A stretch of DNA of 64,000 bases, taken from NCBI GenBank assembly GCA_020809705.1, contig CP085830.1, forward strand, positions 2,790,001-2,854,000, in the 5' to 3' direction. The stretch comes from Calonectria ilicicola. Its lineage: Eukaryota; Ascomycota; Sordariomycetes; Hypocreales; Nectriaceae. The number at the start of each line of letters is the position of its first letter. The stretch's first letter is position 1. The position numbers were made by a program, and so were the translations under genes. The notes beneath the pieces were generated by a model. That model saw only the letters and a list, made by a program, of their open reading frames with translations, had not been told where the DNA came from and did not search any database. Shown piece after piece: positions 22,663-34,056 of the stretch.

Positions 22663-23701
22663 TTAGTGACCATTCTGCATATTGCCTTGCTCTCCAGTGT
22701 TTGTGATACGTCTCAACTCCCACTCTCGCGTGAACTCCTGGTGCAACATCTCGAGCTGGTTGATGAGTTTCTCGCAAACTGATGTGAATACGTCACGAGG
22801 AGTGATGGTACCATCAGTCTGGACGCGGATAAAGAGCTCGGGCACGTTGGGATGGGCGACTAAGTAGGAAATGCGTCAGCTATGATAAACCGAACGGAAT
22901 GATATACATACTCTTGTAACCAGCCATGTGAACGTTGGGGTGAGCCTTAAGATGCTCGGAGAGGAGGTTGCCAAGTGTGTGATCCTCTTTCTTGAGCACA
23001 AAGTCGGAGGTGTTGGACATGCCTATGACTTGGTGTTAGGACGGACTAAACAGAGAAAACATGGAGCAAACCTACCAGAGTAAACCTTTTCCTCGATCTT
23101 CTTCTCACCTTCACCAAGAAGGAAGAGCTCGAAACTGTGCTAGGTTAGCAAAAGGCTGTATCCGCATCGTTGTAGGAAACATAACGGGTCATCTTGAAGG
23201 TTGAAGTGCTTGGGATTTCCACCCGCCATGGCGAACGTAGAAGTTCCGATGCGAGGCTAGGACAGAATAGTATGGTGTAATAGGGTGAGAGTTGGGGAGG
23301 AAGCAGCCCTGGGACAAAAGACATGATGGTTTGATCTGGCACCTGTCACTGCATGACGGGCAGCTGCGGCAGGCGGGCATGACATGCTCATCAAAGAGTC
23401 CCAAGGGCCACTGAAATCACCTGTGCTCCCCAGTACACACGGCTCATATGTTTGCCGTGCATGCATATCGAATTACAGATGAGGTAATAGGTCACACAAG
23501 AGGTATAAGGTCCTTGCAACTACACAAAGGCAGCTTGGCGTTGACAATGCCGGCATAGCTCAGCACAGCAAGGCAGACGCGACCATGATGGATCGTCCAG
23601 GCGTCACTGAACGCGTGGTGATGTAATATGAGAAGCAACCGAAAAGAGACACGAAATGAACCAAAAATGAATTATCCAACTGACCGATCTGGGGCGTTCA
23701 T
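22663..23701 (-). CDS. RPB11: DNA-directed RNA polymerase II subunit Rpb11, 127 aa, 4 exons
   Basis: Rpb11 pairs with Rpb3 in an alpha-like heterodimer that nucleates RNA polymerase II assembly. Exons are 23685-23701, 23076-23134, 22912-23022 and 22663-22859, all GT...AG, giving 128 codons. The first exon is only 17 nt and encodes MNAPDR, the almost invariant Rpb11 start. Joining to exon 2 yields MNAPDRFELFLLGEGEKK. The alpha-like dimerisation motif follows (DFVLKKEDHTLGNLLSEHLK, then AHPNVHMAGYKIAHPNVPEL). The C-terminal helix is ITPRDVFTSVCEKLINQLEM. The first intron is about 550 bp, some ten times longer than the other introns in this window. The evidence for it is the perfect family N-terminus on its 5' side and the in-frame CACAG acceptor, so I consider it real. 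Confidence 0.93.
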
Positions 23702-24131
23702 CTTGCCGGTAGCACTCTCTTAGGTAGGCTATGTCAAAGTCGGTGTTGGACGCGGATTCCAAGCAAAAGAATTCTCTGGTCGCGGAGAGTACAAGAAAAC
23801 CCAATATAGATGATTATAATCCAAAAAAGAGCAGTTATTCAATAGCCCAGAAAGTGAAGCTGTGATGGAGCCAGTGAGTCGGTTATTAACAGCTTTTTAC
23901 AAAGGTCAGTGAATACAGAACCAGGGTCGTGAACCGTCCAAGTGCACGGGTGGCCAAAGTTCATGTCGACAAAGGCTAATGGTCGGCTAAACCCATCCAC
24001 ACCTTGGTAGCCACTAAACTTGCGTCCAACTTGTGATCCCCATATTGAATGCCTTCTTCTATTTTAAATGAACAGTCATTTCAATATCTAATATTTTAAT
24101 TATAAGATTTGAGAGATGCAGGCAGAAGGAA
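23702..24131. promoter_or_regulatory. Divergent promoter region, RPB11 / MTQ1
   Basis: These 430 bases carry both promoters. The MTQ1-proximal part (24055-24115) is AT-rich (TTTAAT and AATATT runs). Confidence 0.5.
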
Positions 24132-24169
24132 ATGCCACGACTTCCGCCATCGCTATTCCGATACGCTAA
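24116..24169 (+). promoter_or_regulatory. Overlapping upstream ORF at the MTQ1 start
   Basis: An ATG at 24116 opens a 17-codon frame that ends with TAA at 24167-24169. It runs through the MTQ1 start codon at 24132 in another frame. If the transcript begins upstream of 24116, ribosomes must leak past this ATG to make Mtq1, which would lower its translation. The transcription start is unknown. Confidence 0.4.
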
Positions 24170-25205
24170 ACGGCAATCGCCTCACCTCTCAACTCTACTT
24201 CCAGCATGCCGAGATCTTGAATCTGCGCGCAATGAGCTGCGATGGATAAAGGAGCATGTAGATGAAAATTATGTCCAGCAAAAGCCCAGACATTTGGAAG
24301 AGTTGTGTCGGAAAAGGGGAAGACGTGTCCCGCTACAATATGTCCTGGGCTCGCAGCCTTTTGGTTCCCTTGACATCAAATGCAGATCAGGAGTTCTCAT
24401 CCCTCGGCCTGAGACGGAAGCATACACCTCTCATTTGATAAACTTGGTCAAGTCAGGCTCTCTTTTGGGTTCTCGGAAAGATATGAATGATAACGGGCTC
24501 AATTTGATCGACTTTTGTACCGGAACAGGATGCATCCCACTCCTACTATTTTCTTCTCTGCAGAAATTTGTCAAAAAACTCACTGTCTGTGGTGTCGATA
24601 TTTCACCTAAAGCGATCCATCTTGCTAAAGAAAATATTGCTTATAACATCCATCTCGGGAACCTCCCAGCGCAAGCTGGGGATAGCACTTTAAAAATTAC
24701 AAAGGCAGATGTGTTTGCGGACACCGACATTCAACAGTTCACAACCTTCCGCTGGGACATCCTCGTCTCAAATCCTCCTTATATTTCTGAGGACGTTTGG
24801 AATAATGGCCGCGGACAGCTCGGATACTCGGTGCGGAAGTATGAACCGCAATTAGCCTTAATTCCGGATGCACAGCTCCCTCGCCCAGCATGGTGCAGCC
24901 CAGAGGATGTATTTTACTCTCGGCTTTTAGACATTGCAGAATTACTCAAACCGAGGGTCATTTTACTTGAGATTGGGGATGAGCGCCAAGCTCATCGAGT
25001 CTTGCAACTCTTTTTTCGGCACAAGATTGCCACGGCCTTCGAAGTTGAGCTCTGGAGAGACTATCCAGATATAGCACCCACCAAGAGTGAACAGACTCAT
25101 ATTGAAGTAACTTTAGAAACTGGGCCAAGAGAAGTGGTTCCAGTTGCAGGCACTGGTCTCTTGCGCTCAGTCTTTATTAGAAGTAAACTTGCAGATAAAA
25201 GTTGA
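24132..25205 (+). CDS. MTQ1: HemK/PrmC-type peptide release factor N5-glutamine methyltransferase, 357 aa
   Basis: An intronless gene for an S-adenosylmethionine-dependent methyltransferase that modifies the Gln of the GGQ motif in a class I release factor; in fungi the HemK-like form (Mtq1) acts on the mitochondrial factor Mrf1. Visible motifs are the N-terminal helical domain ending in RRVPLQYVLGSQPFG, PRPETE at residues 91-96, the SAM-binding motif I DFCTGTGCIP at 128-137, the acidic motif VDISPKAIHLAKENI at 155-169, and the catalytic NPPY at 214-217, which binds the target glutamine. The Arg-rich start without acidic residues (MPRLPPSLFRYAKRQSPHLS) fits a mitochondrial presequence. The start at 24132 is overlapped by an upstream ORF. 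It is divergent from RPB11 and followed by the m-AAA protease gene on the same strand. Confidence 0.92.
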   Translation: MPRLPPSLFRYAKRQSPHLSTLLPACRDLESARNELRWIKEHVDENYVQQKPRHLEELCRKRGRRVPLQYVLGSQPFGSLDIKCRSGVLIPRPETEAYTSHLINLVKSGSLLGSRKDMNDNGLNLIDFCTGTGCIPLLLFSSLQKFVKKLTVCGVDISPKAIHLAKENIAYNIHLGNLPAQAGDSTLKITKADVFADTDIQQFTTFRWDILVSNPPYISEDVWNNGRGQLGYSVRKYEPQLALIPDAQLPRPAWCSPEDVFYSRLLDIAELLKPRVILLEIGDERQAHRVLQLFFRHKIATAFEVELWRDYPDIAPTKSEQTHIEVTLETGPREVVPVAGTGLLRSVFIRSKLADKS

Positions 25206-25877
25206 GGCATTTACAATAATTATATACGGGATACTCAGAGATGTATTATAACTTATCGCACACCGTAGCATGCCGAGTTTACTTCACAAAAGGAAATGGG
25301 GCGATTATTTCTGACAAATCGCCACAATGAGTGAGTTAGTTGTCGGCGGCGATATCAGGCGACGCTTTCGGAAACCGAGCGAGGCACAACGGTTTGCATC
25401 ATTTCGAAAACGGCCTGATCTCATAAATCTAGAAGGAAACTGAAGGGAATATTTTCGCCGATTTATATGAAGTCGTAGTAATTCCAGGAACATGTCTGGC
25501 TCTTTGCCAATGGTCAGGGTCTTACCAACAGTGGTGTCCATACCTATAGGCACCTAATCGGTGACGTGCGACCCGGTCCTGGCACCTGGCGGATTCCCGA
25601 CCAGATCCGAGAGCACGTGATAGCGCCCAATTTTCGAGCTAGTAGTGTCAATGGACTCATCGCCAGAAGCTTCCACTTCGTGGTGCCATCACCAAATTCG
25701 CCCCATTGGACATCAGAACCTCAGGTTCACAGCGTATACTGTTGCGTGTGCTTTGTAACACACCTCAGGCTCATAATATCTTGAGCTGCGCTCCCTCACG
25801 CGATAGCAGGGCGCCTGCCCACCTCTGCTTTCCTCGACACCGGTGGTTCCGCACTTGCGCTAGCTTGGACGCCTGTC
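25206..25877. promoter_or_regulatory. Intergenic region with the promoter of the m-AAA protease gene
   Basis: A 672-bp gap between two same-strand genes. It contains the 3' UTR of MTQ1 and the promoter and leader of the protease gene. An ATG at 25651 opens a short frame ahead of the main start, which could be an upstream ORF if transcription starts early enough. Confidence 0.45.
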
Positions 25878-28597
25878 ATGTCAAGATATCTGCGACAATC
25901 GACCCGGCTCGCGCAGGCTGCGCGACTGTCGGTACAGCCTGCGCTACGAAACTGCTCGAGGCCTTCCATTCTCAACAGGGCAATCCCCGCGACAACTTCT
26001 GCAGCATTTGCGATTCGAGCAAGACGAACGTACTCTTCTCAGCCCACGCCACCCCAGGGCAAAGATCCCCGATCGAACAACGACAGCAATGACAGCAATG
26101 AGTCCAACACCTCGAACCAGCAAAATGCTCAGGCACCAAAGCCTCCACCCATACCTGAGGGCTGGATTCACCTTTCAAAGGAGGAGATTGCCCACCTTGA
26201 GCAATTCATTGGCAGGATTCCAGAGGCTCACCGACCGATGGCCAAAAACATTCTAAGCAAGCTACAACTTACCGGTGCCCCTCCCGAAACCCGAGATCTC
26301 CTTACGAAAATGCGCAAGGGCGAGGGCAATCTGTCGATTTTGGACAAGGGACGATTGATGCGGTGCGTTTATATGATCACGGAACGAATGGTAGAGCTCG
26401 AAGAATTCGAGGAACAAAACGGTTCCTTCTCTTCCTTCCGAATGGACAACGAGTCCAAAGCCAAGGACCACCAACAGGAGAACGCCTCAAAGGATGACGG
26501 AGTCAAGTCAAAGCAAACTGATTCAGGCAAACAGGGTGGCAAGCCACCCAAGAATGAGCGAAGCGGTTGGATTGAGGCAATTCAGACTGGTATTGCCATT
26601 GGTGTCACTGTCTGGATTGCAGAATTAATTGCCAACCCCTTCACGGAAAAGGAAATCACATGGCAAGAGATGAGAAAGGCTTTCCTCGACAAGGGCCTTG
26701 TCCAGAAGTTGGTAGTCATCAACGGGTCACAAGTTCGTGTCGAACTTAACTCTTCCGCCACTGGTTCTACAGACGAATCCGCTCCCAGAAAGACTTATGT
26801 CTTTTCAATTGGCTCCGTCGAGTCCTTTGAGAGGAAGCTAGAGGAGGCTCAGGACCAACTCGGTATTCCTCCTGCAGAGAGAATTCCTGTGAGCTATGAG
26901 GCTGGCGGCAACACTTTCGGTAACCTTCTCCTTGCCTTCGGACCAACTCTGCTATTTATTGGTTTAATCCTCTGGACCCAAAGATCAATGGGTGGCCGAG
27001 GTGGTGCTGGTGGCGGCATGTTCAACTTTGGCAAGAGCAAGGCCAAAAAGTTCAATGCTGAAAGCGCCGTCAAGGTCAAGTTCTCTGACGTCGCCGGTCT
27101 AGAGGAGGCAAAGACAGAGATCATGGAATTTGTCAGCTTTCTCAAGCAGCCCGAAAAGTTCGAGAAACTTGGTGCCAAGATTCCCCGAGGTGCTATCCTG
27201 GCTGGCCCACCTGGTACTGGTAAGACACTGCTTGCCAAGGCCACTGCGGGTGAGTCTGGCGTTCCTTTCTTCAGCGTGAGCGGCTCCGAGTTCGTGGAGA
27301 TGTTTGTCGGTGTTGGTCCCTCCCGTGTACGAGACCTGTTCGCCGAAGGTCGTAAGAACGCCCCTTGCATCATTTTCATTGATGAAATCGACGCTATTGG
27401 TCGAGCACGTCAGGAGAGCGGCCGGGGCTTTGGTGGCAACGATGAGCGTGAAGCTACTCTCAACCAGATTCTGACTGAGATGGACGGCTTCAACACACGC
27501 GAGCAGGTTGTCGTCTTGGCTGGTACCAACCGAGCAGACATGCTTGACAAGGCCTTGATGCGACCCGGACGATTTGATCGACACATCTTCATCGACCGAC
27601 CTACCATGAAGGGACGACAGGAGATCTTCAAGGTGTACCTCAAGAAGATTGTCACCAATGAGGATCACGAATTCCTCGTTGGACGACTCGCCACTTTGAC
27701 TCCTGGCTTTTCTGGTGCAGACATTGCCAACGTGGTAAACGAGGCTGCTCTTATCGGTAAGTCCAATACAAAATGGATAACAATGTATTACGATTGAGTC
27801 ACTAACGTAAACTAGCTGCCCGAGGCAATGCCGACGAAGTCAAGATGGACCATTTCGAGCGGGCCATTGAGCGTGTGATCGGTGGTCTGGAGCGCAAGTC
27901 GCTGGTTCTCAAGCCAGAGGAGAAGAAAACTGTGGCCTACCACGAGGCTGGCCACGCCATTTGCGGTTGGTTCTTGGAACATGCGGACCCCCTGCTCAAG
28001 GTTTCCATCATCCCCCGCGGCCAGGGCGCACTAGGTTATGCTCAGTACCTACCCCAGGATGCCTATTTGATGAACACAAACCAGCTGATGGACCGAATGG
28101 CCATGACAATGGGTGGCCGTGTGTCCGAGGAACTCCACTTCCCTACCGTGACTACGGGAGCGAGCGATGACTTCAAGAAGGTGTCGCAAATGGCCCGTAA
28201 CATGGTTACCCAATGGGGAATGTCGGAGAAGGTGGGACCTGTCCACTTTGAAAACGATCCGAACCGAATGCAGAAGCCATTTGCCGAATCCACAGCTCAG
28301 CAGATCGACCAGGAGGTGTCAAGAATCGTGGAGCAGGCGTACCAACGCTGCAAGGAACTTCTAGTGGAGAAAAAGAAGGAGGTTGGCCTGATCGCGGAGG
28401 AGCTCCTCAAGAAGGAGGTGCTTGTCCGGGACGACATGGTCCGCATCTTGGGCAAGCGGCCGTTTGATGATAATGAAGACTTTGAGAAGTACTTTGGTGG
28501 CGGCAAAGAGGAGAGCTCGCCGCCCCCATTCGCAGAGGAGACAGACACACCCAAAGAGCCCCCGACGCCATCACCAGCATTCAAGGATATGCAATAA
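25878..28597 (+). CDS. YTA12: Mitochondrial m-AAA protease subunit (Yta12/MAP-1 type), 886 aa
   Basis: An FtsH-family AAA+ zinc metalloprotease of the inner mitochondrial membrane, facing the matrix. It degrades unassembled membrane proteins and processes substrates such as ribosomal protein MrpL32. Exons are 25878-27756 and 27816-28597, with a 59-bp intron. The N-terminus is a clear presequence ([20 protein letters not shown]) with a likely cleavage region near RRTYSS. Two membrane segments lie at about residues 231-250 and 346-366. The AAA module has Walker A GPPGTGKT near 443, Walker B IIFIDEID near 497, the pore loop [13 protein letters not shown], and the second region of homology [19 protein letters not shown]. 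The protease site is HEAGH at about 669-673. The low-complexity linker [12 protein letters not shown] and the Pro-rich C-terminus are probably disordered. Whether it is the Yta12 or Afg3 ortholog needs a tree; Yta12-like is favoured. Confidence 0.95.
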
Positions 28598-31518
28598 GAG
28601 GCCGGGGAGGGGCGAAGGTTCGGGCGAAGGCGGATTCTCGTGACTTAGCCTGGTGGACCAAGGCTGGAAGTTGAGGCTCACAAACTATGGAGACAAGGGC
28701 AAGGAGGAGGTGGGAACTGCGGGAACCTGGGGCAGGGCGGGCATTGGCTGCGCGGCGTTGGACACGGCTTGGAGCATAAGTTAAGCCACCTCGATACACC
28801 ATGGAGGTGGTAGATGGGGGCAAGTATCGGCTAGGCTTAGCCGGGGGAAGCACGCATCGGCACTCAACTCTACTAACACTTACTCGGATCCGTCCAGTGT
28901 AATTTCAGCATATCATCATCTCAGAGGCCACCAGAAGGTGTGGCTTCTAGTGTAACATGTATTTTAACGAGGATAGAATTGTAAAAAAACAAATCTCGTC
29001 AATACGACCACAGTAAGAAAAAAAAAAAGTTTCACATGACCCAAAAGAAAAGGAAAAAGAAAATTGAAAATAAGCAGTCTCAACAGGGTAGATTGGGCAG
29101 CGATGCTCACAGTGATGAGAAACGTGGCGACGTTGTGCACAGATAGACTGGCTTGGGATTGGTGGACGAAGTGCTCTGCGTATACATACATATGGACCGG
29201 TGAGGGAGATGGAGGGATGTCTCCAAGAAGCGATTGCGGCACGGTGAGACCAAGACAGGTTTTGCGAGGCTATTTATTTTCCACGTGTGGCAACGCGCAA
29301 GACAATTGCATCATCGGGGATTTGATCTCCAGGGACTACGATTCGCTGCCATTCCAGCGACTGTCTCGGGATGCTGCTCCCAAAGGGATAAGCAGGGGGA
29401 ACAGGAGGGAGGCCCGAGGTTGTATGAGGAAATCCCACATGTCGGGATCGCTGATTGGTGAGGGGCTCCCTGATTGGCTAGCAAAGTTCCCCGGTGGAAA
29501 GACTCTTTGATGTGGTTTGCGGTATTGGGATAGAGTGGAAACGTGGAGAAGAGTGATAGAGAAATGGGCATCGGGCGATGTCCCTTTTGTCTTTTTTTTT
29601 ATTTAACTTGTTCACCGTTTTCCGATTCCGGAATTCCGGGCAGCTGCTGGACCAAGAGAGAAGGTCCCTGTCTTATTTCCCAGGGCCAGCCTCGTTGCGG
29701 CCTGGCGGGCTGTTAGTTCGAATTTGACGTGGGCTAAGGCGGGTGATGACAGTCGACCTCGTGATGGTCTCCCGCTCGTTCGCCCGTCCACTCGAGGGCC
29801 ACTGACAAACTGCCGGGCTGTCGGTGGCGGCAAACGGGGAAAATGTCACCATGTGAGCGCGCGCCTGTGTGTAGGTGTGTGTGTGTGCGTGTGTGTGTGG
29901 GCATTAATAAGACTGGTAATTGACGGAACGGGGCTAAAACATGACGGGGTTATCTATGCTGACGCCTCTCAATCAGAGCGCGAGCAAAAAGGTTCCGTGC
30001 ATACAGGCCAAGAAAAACTATACTTTTGTGCCGGATACTTGGAGCGGTGACGGGAAGAAAAAGAGATAGAGAGAAGCTGTGATGTGTTTTTTTTCTCTCT
30101 TCTATTTTCTTTGTTGGTTAAACATGAGCAAGAATTAGATAAAAAATCTCTGGGCGGTAAAATGAAAAAGAAGAAAAGAGCAGTGGTGAAAGGAATGATT
30201 ATGATGATGGTATGATGAACAACAGCGGGAAGTTGGGGATAGCGGCAGCGCAACTTTGAGTGCCAATCAAAGATGGCTTGATTGATGTCATTAAAAAGCC
30301 CTCCATACTACGTCAAGGCTTTCCGGTTGTCCGCCTTGGGCGGCTGGACAGTGGCACTACTTGGCATTGCTGATGATGAATGGTGCTGGCAGCGTTGGGG
30401 ATTGCTATTGCTGTTGCTGCTGGTACTTGCCGGTGCTAATGTTGGCATTTACAAAAAGGGAACAGAGCTAATTACCTAGTAGACGAACATCATGAGATGG
30501 AGCTCCACCGCGGAGATGCAGAGTAGTGCTGTGCAGTGTGCAAGGGACCAGGATCAACGCAAATCACAGCCAACTCTACCAGCGCATCCCGCACATCTGA
30601 TTGCTCCAACAAGTTTCGCGTGGCAGCGGAGCCCCCTCTGTGGTTAATTGTACATCCAGAAGAGAAGAATAAGTACACAAAGACAACGGGAGAGGAAAAA
30701 AAAAAAAGTGCAGTCCCAGATATACAGACACGCTAAGGCGACCGAGTCCCCGCCCCAAACGGGACACAAACGTTGAGGGGGGGCAGCAGCAGCCAGCAGT
30801 AAGCGCAGCTGTCATTGGCCATCAAAGTATCCGGCTTCTCGTTTCTCGGGGAGGAGGGGCCCAGTAAATTGCATTCGCTGCTTGCTCGGGGGGACATGGA
30901 CATGAGATACATATGGACACTCGCATTTTTGCATTTTGTGCCCGACCTTTATTAGGCTGTCAGATCCCTCACAGACTTTGAGAGCTGCTTTAGCGTGCAA
31001 TGCTCCCGCGTCCAACGTCTTGCTCGCCATCCTTCTTCTGGGCTCCCTTTCTAGTTGCTTGCCTCAGCCAGGCTAGGACAAGCCACTCCCAGGCAAAAAA
31101 ACTTGGCCTTTGCAACCCATCCCGCGCGGGTTTGTTTTACTTTATTTTTATCTTTATTTTTTTTTATTCTGCTCGTTGCAGTTTCTGACACTAGTGATTA
31201 AAATCGCTTCTCGTCAATTCTTTTTTTTTTTTTTTAATTCTTGTTTTGTCCTGTCTTGTCCCTAAGCGCCTGCCAGATACTAGAGTTGCTTTCAATTGCG
31301 TGCCCCTTCCCCGGACCCCGGGATCCACCCCCCTTCCGTCCTCGCTCGCTCAACCGAGTCAACCTTTCCCGACCGCAACTTTTCGCTCCCAAAACATCTC
31401 CCCAGAGCGCCCTCAGGCACCAAATCTATAAACAGAATATCGAGGGGAAACTAAGGTCCAACTTCTTCCTGTTTCTTTTTTTTATTTCTCCTTTTTGCGC
31501 CATTGGGCGAGGCAAATC
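28598..31518. other. 2.9-kb intergenic region, no supported gene
   Basis: This region contains the 3' end of the protease transcript, a GT microsatellite at 29866-29899, T/A-rich tracts and, near its right end, a strongly pyrimidine-rich leader (31130-31240 and 31440-31500) that probably belongs to the transporter gene. The open frames are short, overlapping and unrelated to any family I recognise. Confidence 0.55.
29866..29899. repeat. GT dinucleotide microsatellite
   Basis: TG/GT repeats with TAG and GC interruptions. It is not associated with a gene. Confidence 0.85.
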
Positions 31519-33648
31519 ATGTCTTCACAGACTTTGCCAACTTCCAGCCAGGGCCCGCCCCCGGCTCGGTCGCCCTTGCCCTCACGCGAGCAGAAGCCTC
31601 AGGCAAAAGAGGCCTGGTGGAAGGTCCATCTCTTCCGCGGCATGATTAATGATATCCGCCGCAGAGCTCCCTATTATTTGAGTGATTGGCGAGATGCCTG
31701 GGATTATCGTGTCATTCCTGCTACTGTTTATATGTACTTTGCCAAGTAAGTGCCCTTGAATCCCAGCCCCTTCAAAACCATGCTTCTTTCTACATTGGTA
31801 ACTAACACCTCCGTCCTTTTCCCCTTATCGCAGCATTCTACCTGCTCTGGCCTTCTCTCTTGACATGTTCCAGAAGACAGGCACCCACTATGGAGTCAAC
31901 GAGGTGCTACTGGCTTCGGTTCTAGGCTCAGTCGTCTTTTCCATCTTTGCTGCTCAGCCGCTCGTTATTGTTGGTGTCACCGGTCCTATCACTGTCTTCA
32001 ACTAGTAAGAAGCCGTTTCCCATGTGTTTTATATATACGGAACCTTGAATTAACCCAATTCTAGCACTGTATACGACATTATGAAAGACACTGGGGTCAA
32101 CTACATTGGCTTCATGTGCTGGATTGGCATGTAAGTCAACGTTTTGCAAATTTCCTTCCACGCGTTTGATACTTATATACATATCTACTTTTAGCTGGTC
32201 TCTTATTCTCCACTGGATTCTCGCCATCACCAACTCCTGCAACTGGCTCCGCTGGGTCACACGATTTCCCTGCGACATCTTTGGCTTCTACGTCGCCTTC
32301 ATCTATCTCCAGAAGGGCATCCAGATTCTCGAACGGCTCGGTGACGAAGCTGCTTTTTACCTCTCCATCGTTGCCGCCCTTCTCGTCTTCATGGTCGCCT
32401 ACGTCTGCGGCGAGCTCGGCACGAGCAGTCTCTTCCGCCATCACATCCGCGTCTTTCTCAAGGACTATGGTACTCCCCTCACCCTCGTCTTCTTCACTGG
32501 TTTCATCCACATGGGCCGCATGGACAAGATCCATCTCGAGAAGCTGCCTACCAGTACTGCATTTATGCCAACCAGTGACCGTGATTGGCTTGTCAAGTTT
32601 TGGGACTTGAGCGTAGGCGAAATCTTTACAGCTCTACCTTTCGCCATTCTTCTCACCATCTTGTTCTGGTTCGATCACAATGGTGAGCATTCTTCCCTTT
32701 CAATCCATTTTTTTTTCTTTGGCTGACAAAATGTTTCCAGTCTCATCTCTCATCGCCCAGGGCAGCGAATTCCCCCTTCGTAAACCCGCCGGCTTCCACT
32801 GGGACCTCTTTCTCCTAGGTCTCACCACTGGTGTTGCCGGTATTCTTGGTCTTCCTTTTCCCAACGGCCTCATCCCTCAGGCCCCATTCCACACTGAGTC
32901 TCTCTGTGTTACCAAAGCCGTCAAAGAAGTTGATGAAAACGGAAAGGAAAAAGACGGATCATATTCTTTCCAAGCGACACACGTCGTGGAGCAGCGCTTC
33001 TCTAATCTCGCCCAAGGCTTGTTAACCCTTGGTACCATGTCTGGGCCCCTACTCGTCGTTCTCCATCTGATCCCCCATGGCGTTCTGGCTGGTCTCTTTT
33101 TCATTATGGGTTTCCAGGCCCTCGAGGGTAATGGCATCACCACTAAGCTCGTCTTTCTCGCTCGCGACAAAGCTCTCACACCAGCTGCGGCTCCTCTTCT
33201 CCAGATCCGTCGTCGCGCAGCCATCTGGATCTTCGTCCTCATTGAGCTAATTGGATTTGGCGCCACCTTTGCCATCACTCAAACCGTTGCAGCCGTTGGT
33301 TTCCCCGTCTTCATCATGGCTCTCATTCCCATTCGTGCCTGTCTGCTCCCTCGTATCCTAAGCCAGGAGGAGCTCGCTCTTCTTGACGAGCCCACCGCCT
33401 CACCCTTTACAATGGAAGGCATCGGCGGTGCCTGGACCGGAAAGGACAATGACAATCCAGGCGATGAGGTATCCGTCAATGACTCACGTCGCCGCCCCGA
33501 GCATCATGACAGCGTATTTTCGCATCCAGGCGCTCCGCGAAAAAGCCAGGAGGATCTAGCGGAGCTGGGACAGGTGCAGTCTGGACACAGCACTGCAACG
33601 AGGAGGAGGAGCGTCGACAGGCGTCCTTCGCGGCACCCGTCTGCATAG
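31519..33648 (+). CDS. BOR1: Bor1-type borate/anion exchanger (SLC4 / HCO3- transporter family), 619 aa
   Basis: A polytopic membrane transporter of the SLC4 family; fungal Bor1 exports borate from the plasma membrane. Five exons join to 620 codons: 31519-31745, 31834-32004, 32065-32130, 32195-32682 and 32741-33648. The start ATG at 31519 follows a pyrimidine-rich leader and gives a short Pro/Ser-rich cytosolic N-terminus before WWKVHLFRGMINDIRRRAPY, the family's entry motif. Visible hallmarks are QPLVIVGVTGPITVFN in the core domain and GLPFPNGLIPQAPFHTESL. At least ten hydrophobic membrane segments can be read. The last ~85 residues are hydrophilic and basic (SRRRPEHHDS, ATRRRSVDRRPSRH) and are probably a regulated cytosolic tail. 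Substrate assignment to borate comes from the family; bicarbonate or another anion cannot be excluded. Confidence 0.93.
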
Positions 33649-34056
33649 ACATATCAAAAAAAGAAAGAAAAAAGTCAAGAAAAGAAACGAGTAGAGGATA
33701 TTTATTAGTTTGCATATCCTTGACAATCCATTTAGCGAGTTGGACATGCCCAGATATTTTAAACATGGATCACGCACGTATACACACACCTATTTATGAC
33801 GGAGTGGTTGGTTAATGCTAGGAAACGTCTAAAACGAACATAGAACAGTGATTTAGCACGGCCTGATATACAAGTGAGATTAGTAATAATACATGATACA
33901 AATCTATTAAAGCATGTCTGTACACCAGTGACTCATAGGAACTTGTGAAAATCGTCCATATCATATCATGTTAGTGAATTAATCAGCCATATGCCATGCT
34001 ATTATTCTATCCAAAGACGACCCCAACGCCGGCTTGTCCCAGATGTATATATATTT
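33649..34056. other. Convergent 3' region, BOR1 / TOF1
   Basis: A 408-bp gap between convergent stop codons, AT-rich, containing both 3' UTRs. Nothing else is visible. Confidence 0.6.
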
